A stretch of 64,000 nt of DNA from a virus, in the IMG/VR virus record IMGVR_UViG_3300025276_000024, positions 50,830-114,829 of that record; one strand, given 5' to 3'. A program made the translations under genes and the position numbers. Shown here one piece after another: positions 1 through 10,900 of this stretch; position 1 is the stretch's first letter; each line of letters opens with the position of its first letter. The notes below the pieces were generated by a model that had not been told where the DNA came from, ran no database searches, and saw only the letters and a list, made by a program, of their open reading frames with translations.

Positions 1-1
1 C

Positions 2-1519
2 CCTGATGAAACTCAACAAAAAGATTTATTGGGTAATATTATACAAACAGAAACTGAAAAGCAAATCAATAAGGCAAATGCACCAAGTGGATTATCAGAT
101 GTTTCTGCTAAATTAATAGAACAATGGAAAGCTGGTTCTGCTGCTACAAAAGCATATATTGAAAGTATATTAAAACAACAGGGAAAAACTATACCAGCTG
201 AAGAAGAAGTTGAAGAAGAAGTTGAAGTAGAGGTAGAAAAAGAAGAAGTATTAAGAAATGGTGGTTCATTACCAAGAGCTCAGTATAGTTTTCCAGATGG
301 TCCAGGTAGCTATGATGGTAGCTATGGTGGTGGTAAATATACTTTTCCGGATGGGTTTGACTCTAGCACAATGGACTTTAGTAATTACTTTAAACAATTT
401 CAAACAACTGATTATAATAGAGATACTCGTAATGCAGCAGATGCTGTTTTACAATCAGCAAATCCTACATTAGGGCCTACTCCACTACAACAGCAAACCA
501 ATCAAATGATGCAGAACTTAGCATCAGGACCACAAAATGTTAGCACTAAGGCAAAAGAAGAAAAAGGATTAGTAGAAGAAGTAAAACCTGAAACTGCAGA
601 AGATCTTTACAAAAAAATAGATCAAGGAAGTTTAGATGTAAACTATGGTGGTGTTGGTGGATTTATTGATAGAGTTAAAAATGGCAAAGTTGCAACAGCT
701 TTTGGAGATGTAAGTGATTTTCTTGTAAAAGGTGCAGGTGTAGTTAATGATTATTTTGATGAAGTAGAGCAAGAAGAAGCTATGCAAGATATGAGAGTTG
801 GTTTGTCTGCTGATAATATATATGGAACTAAGACAGATGCATTTAATAAAAGAGGTACCTTTGATATTAATACTGGGATAATGGGTAGTGAAGGTGATGC
901 TACTACAGGATTATATATGAGCAAAAAAGGTGGGGGTGTTAATAACCCAGGCTTTAAAGCATTGCCACCAGAAGCGCAACATAACATACTTAAGTTTATG
1001 CAAAATGCAGGTGAGATAGTTGAAGTTCCTGCCGAGGAAGAGCAATTAACTGTAGCACAAGATACGTTACAACCACTGCCAAAAGAATTTAGAGAAAGTG
1101 AACTAGGAAAACAACTTTATAATTTAAGTCAACCATCACAAGAAGAAGTAATGTCTGTATGGGATCAAGCTAAAAATATTGATTCAATAGGTACCGGTTT
1201 AGATTTCTTTTCAGAAGTATCTAAAAAAGATTTACAACGCCTTTTACAAGAAGCTCAAATAGAAAAGCAAGATGTAAGAGATTATGTTTATGATCAACCT
1301 TTTTATCAAGATGCTAGTGGAGTAAGTAAATTTGGAATTAGATCAGCAATGAAAATTAAAGGATTAAAAAAAGGGGGAGAAGCTGCGTACTTAGCAAATA
1401 GAGATAGAGTTATAAAAAGAGAAATGGCTAAAGCACAAGGTGGTGGTGAAATAGTACAAGTAGATTCAAGAATGTTGGCAAAATTAATTGCAGCTGGAGC
1501 TGACATAGAAAAATTATAA
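2..1519 (+). CDS. Large virion-type protein, 5' end cut by window edge
   Basis: The frame is open from the first complete codon of the window, so the true start lies upstream; the TTG at 29 is not needed as a start. About 505 residues are visible. I do not recognise a domain. It has a Glu/Val-rich stretch (about residues 60-82), Gly/Tyr/Ser/Pro-rich segments, and a basic C-terminal part with a KAQGGGEIV motif that recurs as KAQGGEEIV in the next protein. The stop is 2 bases from the next ATG, so the two are translated as a unit. Position before the giant ejected proteins suggests a virion or virion-cargo protein; this is inference from context and composition. No signal peptide or membrane segment is visible. 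Confidence 0.75.
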   Translation, partial: PDETQQKDLLGNIIQTETEKQINKANAPSGLSDVSAKLIEQWKAGSAATKAYIESILKQQGKTIPAEEEVEEEVEVEVEKEEVLRNGGSLPRAQYSFPDGPGSYDGSYGGGKYTFPDGFDSSTMDFSNYFKQFQTTDYNRDTRNAADAVLQSANPTLGPTPLQQQTNQMMQNLASGPQNVSTKAKEEKGLVEEVKPETAEDLYKKIDQGSLDVNYGGVGGFIDRVKNGKVATAFGDVSDFLVKGAGVVNDYFDEVEQEEAMQDMRVGLSADNIYGTKTDAFNKRGTFDINTGIMGSEGDATTGLYMSKKGGGVNNPGFKALPPEAQHNILKFMQNAGEIVEVPAEEEQLTVAQDTLQPLPKEFRESELGKQLYNLSQPSQEEVMSVWDQAKNIDSIGTGLDFFSEVSKKDLQRLLQEAQIEKQDVRDYVYDQPFYQDASGVSKFGIRSAMKIKGLKKGGEAAYLANRDRVIKREMAKAQGGGEIVQVDSRMLAKLIAAGADIEKL

Positions 1520-1521
1520 TT

Positions 1522-4515
1522 ATGGCAAAAATTAAAATAAATAAATTACCACAAGGTTTTAGTATCCGTAATGGAAATGTTGTAGAAGACAATACTATGA
1601 AAGATGGTGGAATGACTACAGGTGATCAAGCTGATTATGGTTTGGTTACAACTCCACAGGCATACTATGGTGAGACTAATTTTAACAATTCACAAGATGA
1701 ATCAGTTAGATACAGTTTATCAAGTGTACCTAGAGAAGATGCAAATATAGAAGCAGAAGGTGGAGAAACAGTATTAACTGATTTGAATAATGATGGTACA
1801 TTTGGTTTATATGACATACAAGGTCCTAGGCATGGAAGTGGTGGTGTTCCAATGTTTTTGCCTGATCAATCATTTATTTTTTCTGATACTAGAAAACTAA
1901 AGTTTACTAAAGATGAAATGAATGAGTTTAATGTAGGAGGTAGTAAGAAAACCCCTGCTAAAATATCTAAGAAATTTGGACTGCAAGATTATTATGCTGA
2001 ATTAGATTCACAATATGCTGATAACATATCTGCAACAAGTGCAGAGTTAATGTTAAAGAAAAACATGAATGATTTATCTAAATTAGCATTTGTACAAGAA
2101 GCTAAAAAAGATTTTTCTGATGGTGTACCTTTAGCATCACATCCTTATTTAGTTTCTATAGGGGAAGACCCAATAGAGTTTACAGCTAAAGTAGAAGAAA
2201 TATCAAGGAAAGAAGCAGAGGCCAAAGCACTAGCAGCATTACCCATTGAGCAACAGCAACAGATAATGATGATGCAACAAATGATGGCTCAACAAGAACA
2301 ACAACAGGGTATGCAACCACAAGGTATGCAACAGCAAATGCCACAACAAGGTATGCCTTCACCTATGGAAGAATTTATGCCTCAAGTAGGTGAGCCAGGT
2401 TTAGCTATGGAAAACAATGCTATGTTAGGAACTGCAATGTTTGGTTCTGAGTTAGGAGATTTCTTAACTAAAGCACAAGGGGGTGAGGAAATAGTATATG
2501 AGACAGTAGATACTGGAGATACTAATGATGGAGGTGTAACAACAGTTAATGATGGGTTTGGTTCATATTACGTACCTCCAACTAGTGCCGCTGAAGAAGG
2601 TAAGTATTATCTAAATAAAAACACTGGTCAAGGTTATCAATTTACAAATGGAAAGTATGTTGAAGTAGAACAGGTTACTCTTGATAGTGACAATAAAGTA
2701 GTCAGACCTCAAGTAGAAGTAGAAGAAACTTCTGAGGAAGTTGCATCAGGACCCACTAATGACGTTGCTGTGGAAGCTGTAACAACAGATAAAACTGTAG
2801 AGGCTACTGATAAACAAGTAGAAACTGTTGTTGATTCTGGGGGTAACAAAAACCCTTATAAAGCAGGAAGTGAAAAAGCTATAAAGTTTGATAAATTTAT
2901 TGCTGATGGATATACTCCTACTATAGTAAAAGATGGTAAGAAGAGTAAAATATCTTTTGTACGTGAGGCAAAAGATGGTAGAACAATAAAAGGAGCTACT
3001 GAGGTTCAGGTATTTGATCAAGATAAAATAAAGGGTGCAGGTGGTTTAGGTGATACATATACTCCTGATATTAGAGCTCAAGAAGAATTAAATAATGATC
3101 CTGATGTTGGTGATGTAGCTACATTTATATCTGGTAAGTTTTCTGGTAATAAATTACCTGACACACAATCAAGGAATACTGATGGTTTTGGATATGGTTC
3201 AGATATGTTTTCTAGTGAAGAATCTGAAGAAGATTTTTATTACAGAAATCAGACTGTTATAGATGAATTAAAAGCAGATGGTGTTGACTTCCAGTTTAAC
3301 ATGGATATGAAAGATCCAAACTATGATGCAAATTGGAGAGGCTTTCAAAACAAGTATGAAGAGAAAAGAAAAGAATACTTTGAGAAAAAAAATGTTCAAT
3401 ATATACCATACTTCTTTACAGATGAAGTATTACAAGAAAGACTTAAAAATGATCCTGATACTTATGATACAGATGGAGATGGTAAGTTAGATAAAGAATG
3501 GAAAAAAAGAAGGTTTGATGGTAAGAGAGGTGGTTATACTGTAAATGCTCCTGGGTTTGATATGAATTATCAAGCAAGAGATGAGCAGTTTATGGAACTT
3601 GATGAAGAACCACCAGAAACCAAAATACCACCAGTAGTCAAACCACCACCAAAAAAAGAATGGTGGAAACAAGATCAAAATAATATTCAAGCTTTAAATA
3701 ATATTGATGATGAATTGTACCTGCCTTGGGCACCACAATTAGAAGATCAAAAAATTGATTATGTTTTGGATGATTATACAGGCCGTGTTAATGCTAACCT
3801 TGCAAGTCAAAATACTATGGCTCAAGCATTAGGGGCATATGGTCCACAAGCTATTGCAAGAAGTAATATTCAAGGAAAAACTTTAGATGCTAATGCAAAA
3901 GCTATAAATCAAGTAAATCAAAACAATGTTAAAACAATGAATAGAGTAGCAACTATGCAACCTCAACTTGATATGAAAGTTGATATGGCAAACAATGCTA
4001 CAAATAAACAACTGTATGATGATACTACAGTAGCTCTTCAAAATGCTAATAACTTTGATAATTGGAAGACTGGTAAAATGAATGATTTATATAATGCTGG
4101 AATAACCAATGCAGCAAATACTTATAATATGAATCAGCTATATGATTATTATAATGTAAATACACTAAAAGGTGGGGATGTTGAATTTGGCCCTAATGGT
4201 AAAAAATTAATGAAAGATTCTTCTGGTAACTCAGCTCAGCAAAATATTGAGAATTACCAAGAGCTCCAAAAACTAATGGGTAAAGATGAAAAAGGTAATC
4301 AACAGCAAGTTCCTGAATGGTTATTTAATCAAACTTATGGTACTACTCCACCAAATGCAAGTAGAACAAATGGTCAAAATGAATTATTAAATAATTCAGG
4401 AGTAACTGGATATGACGCAGCTGGTAATAAAGTTGGTGGAGCAAGAAAAGGAAAAGAAATAAAGAAGTTATCAAAGTGGGCAGTACCTTTTTACAGTGGT
4501 AAAATGGGATTATAA
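1522..4515 (+). CDS. 997-residue putative virion cargo/structural protein
   Basis: Function unknown. Residues 101-122 hold a block ending LPDQSFIFSD that I associate with large proteins of crAss-like and marine Bacteroidota phages (memory, not a search). Residues about 245-275 are a Gln/Met-rich low-complexity run (PQGMQQQMPQQGMP). At 649-660 DTDGDGKLDKEW is a calcium-loop type sequence (thrombospondin type-3/EF-hand-like). A Pro/Lys linker (about 700-712) precedes a C-terminal Asn/Gln/Ala-rich part. KAQGGEEIV near residue 320 repeats a motif from the upstream gene. No catalytic motif, signal peptide or membrane segment seen. Likely a capsid-carried or tail-associated protein, inferred from its place in the operon. 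Confidence 0.8.
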   Translation: MAKIKINKLPQGFSIRNGNVVEDNTMKDGGMTTGDQADYGLVTTPQAYYGETNFNNSQDESVRYSLSSVPREDANIEAEGGETVLTDLNNDGTFGLYDIQGPRHGSGGVPMFLPDQSFIFSDTRKLKFTKDEMNEFNVGGSKKTPAKISKKFGLQDYYAELDSQYADNISATSAELMLKKNMNDLSKLAFVQEAKKDFSDGVPLASHPYLVSIGEDPIEFTAKVEEISRKEAEAKALAALPIEQQQQIMMMQQMMAQQEQQQGMQPQGMQQQMPQQGMPSPMEEFMPQVGEPGLAMENNAMLGTAMFGSELGDFLTKAQGGEEIVYETVDTGDTNDGGVTTVNDGFGSYYVPPTSAAEEGKYYLNKNTGQGYQFTNGKYVEVEQVTLDSDNKVVRPQVEVEETSEEVASGPTNDVAVEAVTTDKTVEATDKQVETVVDSGGNKNPYKAGSEKAIKFDKFIADGYTPTIVKDGKKSKISFVREAKDGRTIKGATEVQVFDQDKIKGAGGLGDTYTPDIRAQEELNNDPDVGDVATFISGKFSGNKLPDTQSRNTDGFGYGSDMFSSEESEEDFYYRNQTVIDELKADGVDFQFNMDMKDPNYDANWRGFQNKYEEKRKEYFEKKNVQYIPYFFTDEVLQERLKNDPDTYDTDGDGKLDKEWKKRRFDGKRGGYTVNAPGFDMNYQARDEQFMELDEEPPETKIPPVVKPPPKKEWWKQDQNNIQALNNIDDELYLPWAPQLEDQKIDYVLDDYTGRVNANLASQNTMAQALGAYGPQAIARSNIQGKTLDANAKAINQVNQNNVKTMNRVATMQPQLDMKVDMANNATNKQLYDDTTVALQNANNFDNWKTGKMNDLYNAGITNAANTYNMNQLYDYYNVNTLKGGDVEFGPNGKKLMKDSSGNSAQQNIENYQELQKLMGKDEKGNQQQVPEWLFNQTYGTTPPNASRTNGQNELLNNSGVTGYDAAGNKVGGARKGKEIKKLSKWAVPFYSGKMGL

Positions 4516-4574
4516 ACTTAAAGGGTTTATATAAAACACTTTGTAAACTTATATAATTATATTAATTTTACATT

Positions 4575-7500
4575 ATGGCAACATACGTTAAAGGAGTAGA
4601 AACATACTTACCAGATATTAAACCGTTTACACCGGATTATAAATTCTTGTCTGCAGTTTTAGAGACTAGAACAGATAAGTATGATAGAAACTATAAAGCT
4701 ACAAATGACTTATATAATAAAGTTGTTTATGCAGACTTAGCAAGAGAAGATACTAAAGAAAGAAGGGATCAATATGCAGAACAAATTGCTCCTAACATTG
4801 AACAAATATCAGGATTAGATTTATCATTGCAATCAAATGTTGATGCAGCTAAAGGTGTGTTTGCCCCTTTCTATGACGATGATATGACTGTAAGAGATAT
4901 GGTATATACCTCAAGGTTTAGAGACCAGAATAGGCAAGCACAGAACTTATTAAATTCTCCTGACCAAACTGTACAAGATCAGTATTGGGAAGTTGGTAAA
5001 CGAGCTATGCAATATCAAATGGATGAGTTTATTAATGCTGATCCAGATAAAGCTATGTCTATGAGGTTACCAGAGTTTGTTCCTCAAGCTAACTTATTTA
5101 AGATGAGTCAACAGTTGTTAGAAAACATGGACCCACCTCTTAAAATGAAGATGGATAGATTTGCTAAAGTTGCAAATCCTAATTTTAATCCAAATCAAGA
5201 TGTATCAAAATCAAACCCAAAAGAAATAGCAAATACTGATTGGGTTATTACTGAGCAAAATGGTTCTTTAGTAACTGGTGCTGCATTACAAACAATACGA
5301 GCAAGTTTAATTGATAATGCTGGAGTACAAAAAGCATATCAGACTGAGGCTTATGTAAAAAGTATGGACTGGGCTACACAAGCTGTAGAAAGCGGAAGTG
5401 CAGGTTCACTTGCTAATGGTCAAGAAATGTGGGCAACTGAAACTGTTAGAAGAATAGAAGCAGTAAATCAATATAAATTAAATAATGATTTAAAGAGTTT
5501 AGAAAAAGCAGAAAAAGCTGCAGTAACATGGGCAAATTATAAAGGTGGTAAAGGTCTTGTACCTGGTAGTCAATTAGATAACTTAGATAAAGAACAATTA
5601 TCTGATATAGAAAAATATAAATTAGATATTGAAGCTAAGAAAAGAATAGCTAATGAGGCCGTATTACCTTCTCCAACAAATCAGAACCTATTAAATAAAG
5701 CATATAGTTTATATATGCAAAGCAATATTTTAAATGATATGCAAGAGTCTGCACAATCATGGAGTGCTAGAGACTACATATATGAAATGAATCCTAATGA
5801 GTTTGCTCTTAAAGAAAAACAGTTTAAGTACAACATGGCTGAAATTTCAGCACGTAGTACTAATGCTTTTAATCAAGCAAAGTATAATGCAGATAGAAAA
5901 GATAATAATACTTTATTAGATAAAGGCTACCAATATGATGACGCAGGTAATTTGGTGAAAATGCCTTGGGCTGAAGGTGGTGGTGGAGCAAATAGTGGTT
6001 TAGGAGCTTTCCTTAATCAAGGAGGAGTAACTATTGGTGATGCTAATACAATTGAAGGAGCGGTAGATAAGGACGGAGATGTTTCTCCAAATTCAGATAT
6101 TATGGAAACAGCTAAAGCTGACCATGGTCTTCATATGCAAAATGTAGGTAGAGAGCAAATTTCTATGTTGTTAGGTTCAACGGGACAAGTGGGTATGTTA
6201 CAACAGCTTAATCCTAAAGGAAATACTGGTGATGATAATCAAAGGTTTAGAATTAATTTAGGAGGTAGAGAAGTTGTAGGTGATTTACAGGAAATAAGAA
6301 AAGAACTTTCACAACCTATGAATAGAGATGGTTCCGGTGGTTTAAAATATCTTAATGATATTAAAAACTTGTATACAGAGCAACAACTTCTTTTTAATGA
6401 TACAAGACAAGTAACTAAAGATAATATAGAAACTACACAAGGTGATGCTAATCAAAGGACACAATATGATGATCTATATGATTTGATGTCAGGACCTAAT
6501 GGTACTAATATAAAAATGAAAGCTGGTGATGTATTTATAAAAGAAGCATATAAGACATATAAACAAGCCTTTGATCAAAATCAAATATTAGAAACAGCAA
6601 GAAAAGATAGTGACATAAGAGGGTTTATGGATGCAGGAATGCCAACTCTTTTTGCTGAAGGATCAAACATGCCTTACAGTCTAAAAGAATATCAAGATGC
6701 AGTTATAGAAGGAGTTAAAAACGGTACTATAAAAAACTATGATGAATGGGGATGGGATATTGGTACAAGTGAAAGAAACTATTTAATTCCACTAAGGGAA
6801 AAGGTACAAGGGAAACCAAGTACTAGTATTTCACCAACAACTGGTGTAGTTACCACATCAGATGGTTCATATATGAGAGATGTATTTGAAGCAGATGGTG
6901 TTACTCCAGTAATGACTGTAGATGTCAGAGCTATTAGAGCTGAGGCAAAACAAGTATATGATGAATTAAAGACTAATCTTAATGCTGCACTTACAGATCA
7001 AAAAGATGCTAATACAAATTCAGCTTCTTTTAATTCTATTAAGTATGGTATAGAGGGTGGATACGCAGATGTCATTAGTAATTTTACATATAACTATACT
7101 GTTAATCCGTTATCACGGGATGCTGATAGTGAAAATGAAGTTATCAATTTTGTAGGACAAATGAGAGATATGGATTCTAAAGGTTTACCATATGGAATAG
7201 GCGTAGGTAAATTAGGTAATGTAGGTGAGTTAACAGAAAAAGATCCATTAGCTATTAAGGTTAGGGATAGATTGATGAAAGATCTTCAAACTTGGATTAA
7301 TAACCCTAAGAGATCTAACACTGCAGCAATTGCTCCTATATTTAATTTAGCTTACAAGCCTGTTTTTGGTAGAGCAAAAGAAGCTAATAAAGTTCATGCT
7401 GGTTATGAAGTTGGTAATATAGATGCTTGGCTTGCATCATATGTAAAAGGCGGAGTCAATGATGAGTATGGTGTATTTTCCAGGGATGATTTAAAAAGGC

Positions 7501-7946
7501 TTAAGGGTATTGGTGATGATAATGAAGGTTCAGGTATATTTGTTGTATTTGATCAAGAGTATGATTTAAATACTAAAGCTAAAAAGAATGATTATTATTC
7601 TAGTACTGAAGTAGATATATTAAGTGGAGATGATAGTGGCTATGCTGACTACAAAGTTCCTAATGATAATGGTATAACACCAACTGCTGAGTTTAGAGTT
7701 ATTAAAAATGGTACTGGTGATTATTCAGTTCAATATTCTGTCAATACATATAATCCAAAACCTGCAGATCCAGACTTAGCAGCAAACTGGTCAGAATATA
7801 CTCAAGAGACGGGAACAGTACCTATGGACTTTAAACATGGACTACGTGGTATAGATGTACAAGTTCAAAATTATCTCTTTGAATATAGAAATACTAGAGA
7901 TAATAATCAGCGCCTAAGACAAAAAGATGAGGCTATTAATAAATAA
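4575..7946 (+). CDS. 1,123-residue putative ejected virion protein
   Basis: No enzymatic motif recognised. The N-terminus (about residues 1-110, with YLPDIKPFTPDYKFL and later EQISGLDLSLQSNV) looks like a domain I associate with crAss-like and marine phage cargo proteins; this rests on memory only. The rest is mostly helical-looking Gln/Asn/Asp/Lys-rich sequence followed by a more beta-like C-terminal third. It is preceded by a 59-base AT-rich gap, the largest within the giant-gene block, where a promoter could sit, although I see no clear box. It ends 11 bases before the RNA-polymerase giant. A virion-internal protein is the likely role. Confidence 0.8.
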   Translation: MATYVKGVETYLPDIKPFTPDYKFLSAVLETRTDKYDRNYKATNDLYNKVVYADLAREDTKERRDQYAEQIAPNIEQISGLDLSLQSNVDAAKGVFAPFYDDDMTVRDMVYTSRFRDQNRQAQNLLNSPDQTVQDQYWEVGKRAMQYQMDEFINADPDKAMSMRLPEFVPQANLFKMSQQLLENMDPPLKMKMDRFAKVANPNFNPNQDVSKSNPKEIANTDWVITEQNGSLVTGAALQTIRASLIDNAGVQKAYQTEAYVKSMDWATQAVESGSAGSLANGQEMWATETVRRIEAVNQYKLNNDLKSLEKAEKAAVTWANYKGGKGLVPGSQLDNLDKEQLSDIEKYKLDIEAKKRIANEAVLPSPTNQNLLNKAYSLYMQSNILNDMQESAQSWSARDYIYEMNPNEFALKEKQFKYNMAEISARSTNAFNQAKYNADRKDNNTLLDKGYQYDDAGNLVKMPWAEGGGGANSGLGAFLNQGGVTIGDANTIEGAVDKDGDVSPNSDIMETAKADHGLHMQNVGREQISMLLGSTGQVGMLQQLNPKGNTGDDNQRFRINLGGREVVGDLQEIRKELSQPMNRDGSGGLKYLNDIKNLYTEQQLLFNDTRQVTKDNIETTQGDANQRTQYDDLYDLMSGPNGTNIKMKAGDVFIKEAYKTYKQAFDQNQILETARKDSDIRGFMDAGMPTLFAEGSNMPYSLKEYQDAVIEGVKNGTIKNYDEWGWDIGTSERNYLIPLREKVQGKPSTSISPTTGVVTTSDGSYMRDVFEADGVTPVMTVDVRAIRAEAKQVYDELKTNLNAALTDQKDANTNSASFNSIKYGIEGGYADVISNFTYNYTVNPLSRDADSENEVINFVGQMRDMDSKGLPYGIGVGKLGNVGELTEKDPLAIKVRDRLMKDLQTWINNPKRSNTAAIAPIFNLAYKPVFGRAKEANKVHAGYEVGNIDAWLASYVKGGVNDEYGVFSRDDLKRLKGIGDDNEGSGIFVVFDQEYDLNTKAKKNDYYSSTEVDILSGDDSGYADYKVPNDNGITPTAEFRVIKNGTGDYSVQYSVNTYNPKPADPDLAANWSEYTQETGTVPMDFKHGLRGIDVQVQNYLFEYRNTRDNNQRLRQKDEAINK

Positions 7947-7957
7947 ATCAACATTAG

Positions 7958-10900
7958 ATGGAAAACGAATCTAAAGGCCCTTTATCAGAGGAAATAGTAT
8001 CACAACAAAGACCTGCCCCAAGTATTATACCTGAAGGGCAGTTCCGCTTTGAACCAATTGCTGATTTGTTTGAAACTCCTGAAACTAACTTTAATGATCT
8101 ATTAATGAGTGGACCATTAGCTGCTGATGAAATATCAGGTGTTAATGAATATAAAGCTGATATAGATAAGTATGGTATAAGTGCTATGGCTTCTTTAGGT
8201 GTAGGTGTTCCAAGTTTTGCAACTGATACATATAATCCAATTGCTCAGGATCAACCTGATAAGAGTACATTTTCTAAAATGCAAGAGCTTTCTACTCTGC
8301 CAAATGCACCCGTGTCTACTAATAGATTAGCTCCTGTGTTTTCAGGAATGAGACAAACTCAATTTTTGAGATATTATAATCATCCTGAATTTGATAAGTT
8401 AGGTTTTTCACCATATGCAAATATGGAGAACTTTTATAATGAGAATTCTACTATATGGGATGATATGGAAAGAATGAGAGGACAATGGTTTTCTCTAGCC
8501 GGTACTGGATTAAATTCTGTATATGGATCACTTACAAGTGGTACTGATTACCTAGAACCAGACTTAGCTTCTGCTTCAGAATTTGAAGATATAATGGCAA
8601 TCTCTTCTTCTACTAGAGGTGGAGTAGGTGGTTTCATTAATAACTTAGCTGCTAACTCTGCATACACAGGGGGTATACTTGCATCAATAGCAATTGAAGA
8701 AGTAATACTTGCAGGAGCAGCAGCATTACAAGGTGGTATGAATCCTGTTTCTGATGCAGCTCTTATAGCAAGAACCGCTAAGAATACAGTAACAGGTACA
8801 AAAGCTCTTTATAGTTTTACAAAATTATTTGAGAGAACAAGAAAGATATTACAAAAAGCTAAAGAATTAGAAACAGCAAGAGATTTTTTTACTGCTGTAA
8901 AATCAGGAGGTAAAATGTCACTTAATCTATTAGGTAAAGGATTTACACCTAATACAGTAAAGGCATTTAGAAATATTAAGACTGCTGAAAATGCTGGTCA
9001 GAATATGTCTAATCTAGCTAAGATGTCTACTAAGTTTGGTGGATTTTATAGAGACCTTAGAGCAGTTAATTTAGCAATGGCTGAATCTAAACTTGAAGCA
9101 GGAATGGTTTACAACCAGGTAATGAGACAAGGTTTAACAGAGGCATCTAATAAAAATATGGGTAAAGGACCCGGAGAAGATTTTGAAGGAGATATAGCCA
9201 ATGCAGCAAACAATGCATCATTCAAAGCTATGTTAGCTAATGCACCTTTAATTTATGCAAGTAACTGGTTTGTTATTGGTAATGCATTAGGTGGTTTTCA
9301 AAGAGGAATACAAAGAACATTAGGTAATACATTTCAAAAAGGTTTTGCTAAAAATATAGTTAATACTGCAGGTAAGAAAGTAGTAAACTCTGCTGGTGAA
9401 TTAATTAAAAGCCCATTTAAATATGTAGGCAATAGCTTTTCAAACATGTGGGGTAAGGTTAAAGCTGGTGGCTTTAAAGGTCTTACCGGTGCAGGTAGTA
9501 TAGCAATGCTTGATTATTTTGCTGCTAACGTTGCAGAAGGTATACAAGAGATTGGACAGGAAGCTATCTCAGCAGCAACTGTAGGTTACTATACTGAAAT
9601 ACTAGATAATCCTGCACAAGGAGGTATTGATTTAAGAAATCAAATGATAATGTCTGCAATGGGTGATCAGTTTTCTGCTGAAGGAGCCAATGTATTTTTA
9701 TCTGGTTTTCTTATGGGTGGATTAGTATCTGGTCCACAAAAATTATTCTTTCAAGGTGTACCTTCTATATATAATTATGGGCTTCAGCAAGCTGGTATTG
9801 GTTTAGCATCTAAGTCTCAAAAAGAAGCATACGCAGAATACAAGAAGAACAGAGAGGAAATGATTGATGAGGTTGTGAAATCTTATAATAAATCATGGGA
9901 TACTCAAGCATATGACCCTTCAGACTTATTTGATCTTACAAGAATGAACTTTATGGTTCAAAAGGAAGCAGCAGAAAGTATCAGAAAGAATGTATTTAGC
10001 CAAGACAGGTTCGGTGTTATAGATGCAAAAGATGCATCTAAATTTTCACAGTATAATTATATGTTTGCTACAGGAGGATCAGCTAATTTTAAAAATCAAT
10101 TACAAGGATTTCTAGAATTATCAGATGAAGAACTCATACAAGCATTTCCTAATGTATCTAAACAAGATAAACAATCTGGAAAGTTAAGAGAACGTATTAC
10201 TAGTATGATGACTAGTATGGATAAAATTGAAGATTCCTATAATAGGAATAAAGATAAAAATGTAAACCCATTTAATAAAAATAAGTACAATAGAAAGACT
10301 CAAGAAACAGAATATATTGCTGAAGCATTAAATCAATATGCATATGATCATGTGCGTTATTTACAAATGTTTACTGAGAACGGTTTTAACAGAGCGTTAG
10401 AAAGAGCAGATGGTATTTATTCTATATTAGAATCTGAACCATTATTTAAAGGCATGTCTGCTAATGATATAACAGTTTTACTAGACTCAGATTCAATAGA
10501 GAAAGAAATATCAATGCTTCAACAACAAATTGCAGCTACTGAAGGTGCTGACAAAGGTCTTGGAGAAAGCAATAAAACCAAAAGACAAAAAATTAAAAGG
10601 TTGACAGCAATGTATAAGATTGTTACTGACCCACAAAATAGATTTAAGAATGGAACCTTTAAAAGAAATAAACTTTTAAAAGGAAAACTAAGAAGTGAAT
10701 TTAAAAATTATGTAAGATTCATGGCATCTAGTAAAGGTGAATTTGTATCTGAAGATAAAATAGATACAGCACTTGAACAGATAGTTGATTATGGTGCTCT
10801 TAAAGGTAGAGCAAGGGTATATGATAAAGCCATTCAGTATTTACAGAATCCTGAAAAGTTTGCTGAGATACAACAAAGACAGTATGAAGTAAATAAAGTT

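Noticed and set aside
258-473. Overlapping frame in the first gene
   Set aside because: Shifted frame within a longer coding gene, rich in Met/Val from codon repeats; no independent support.
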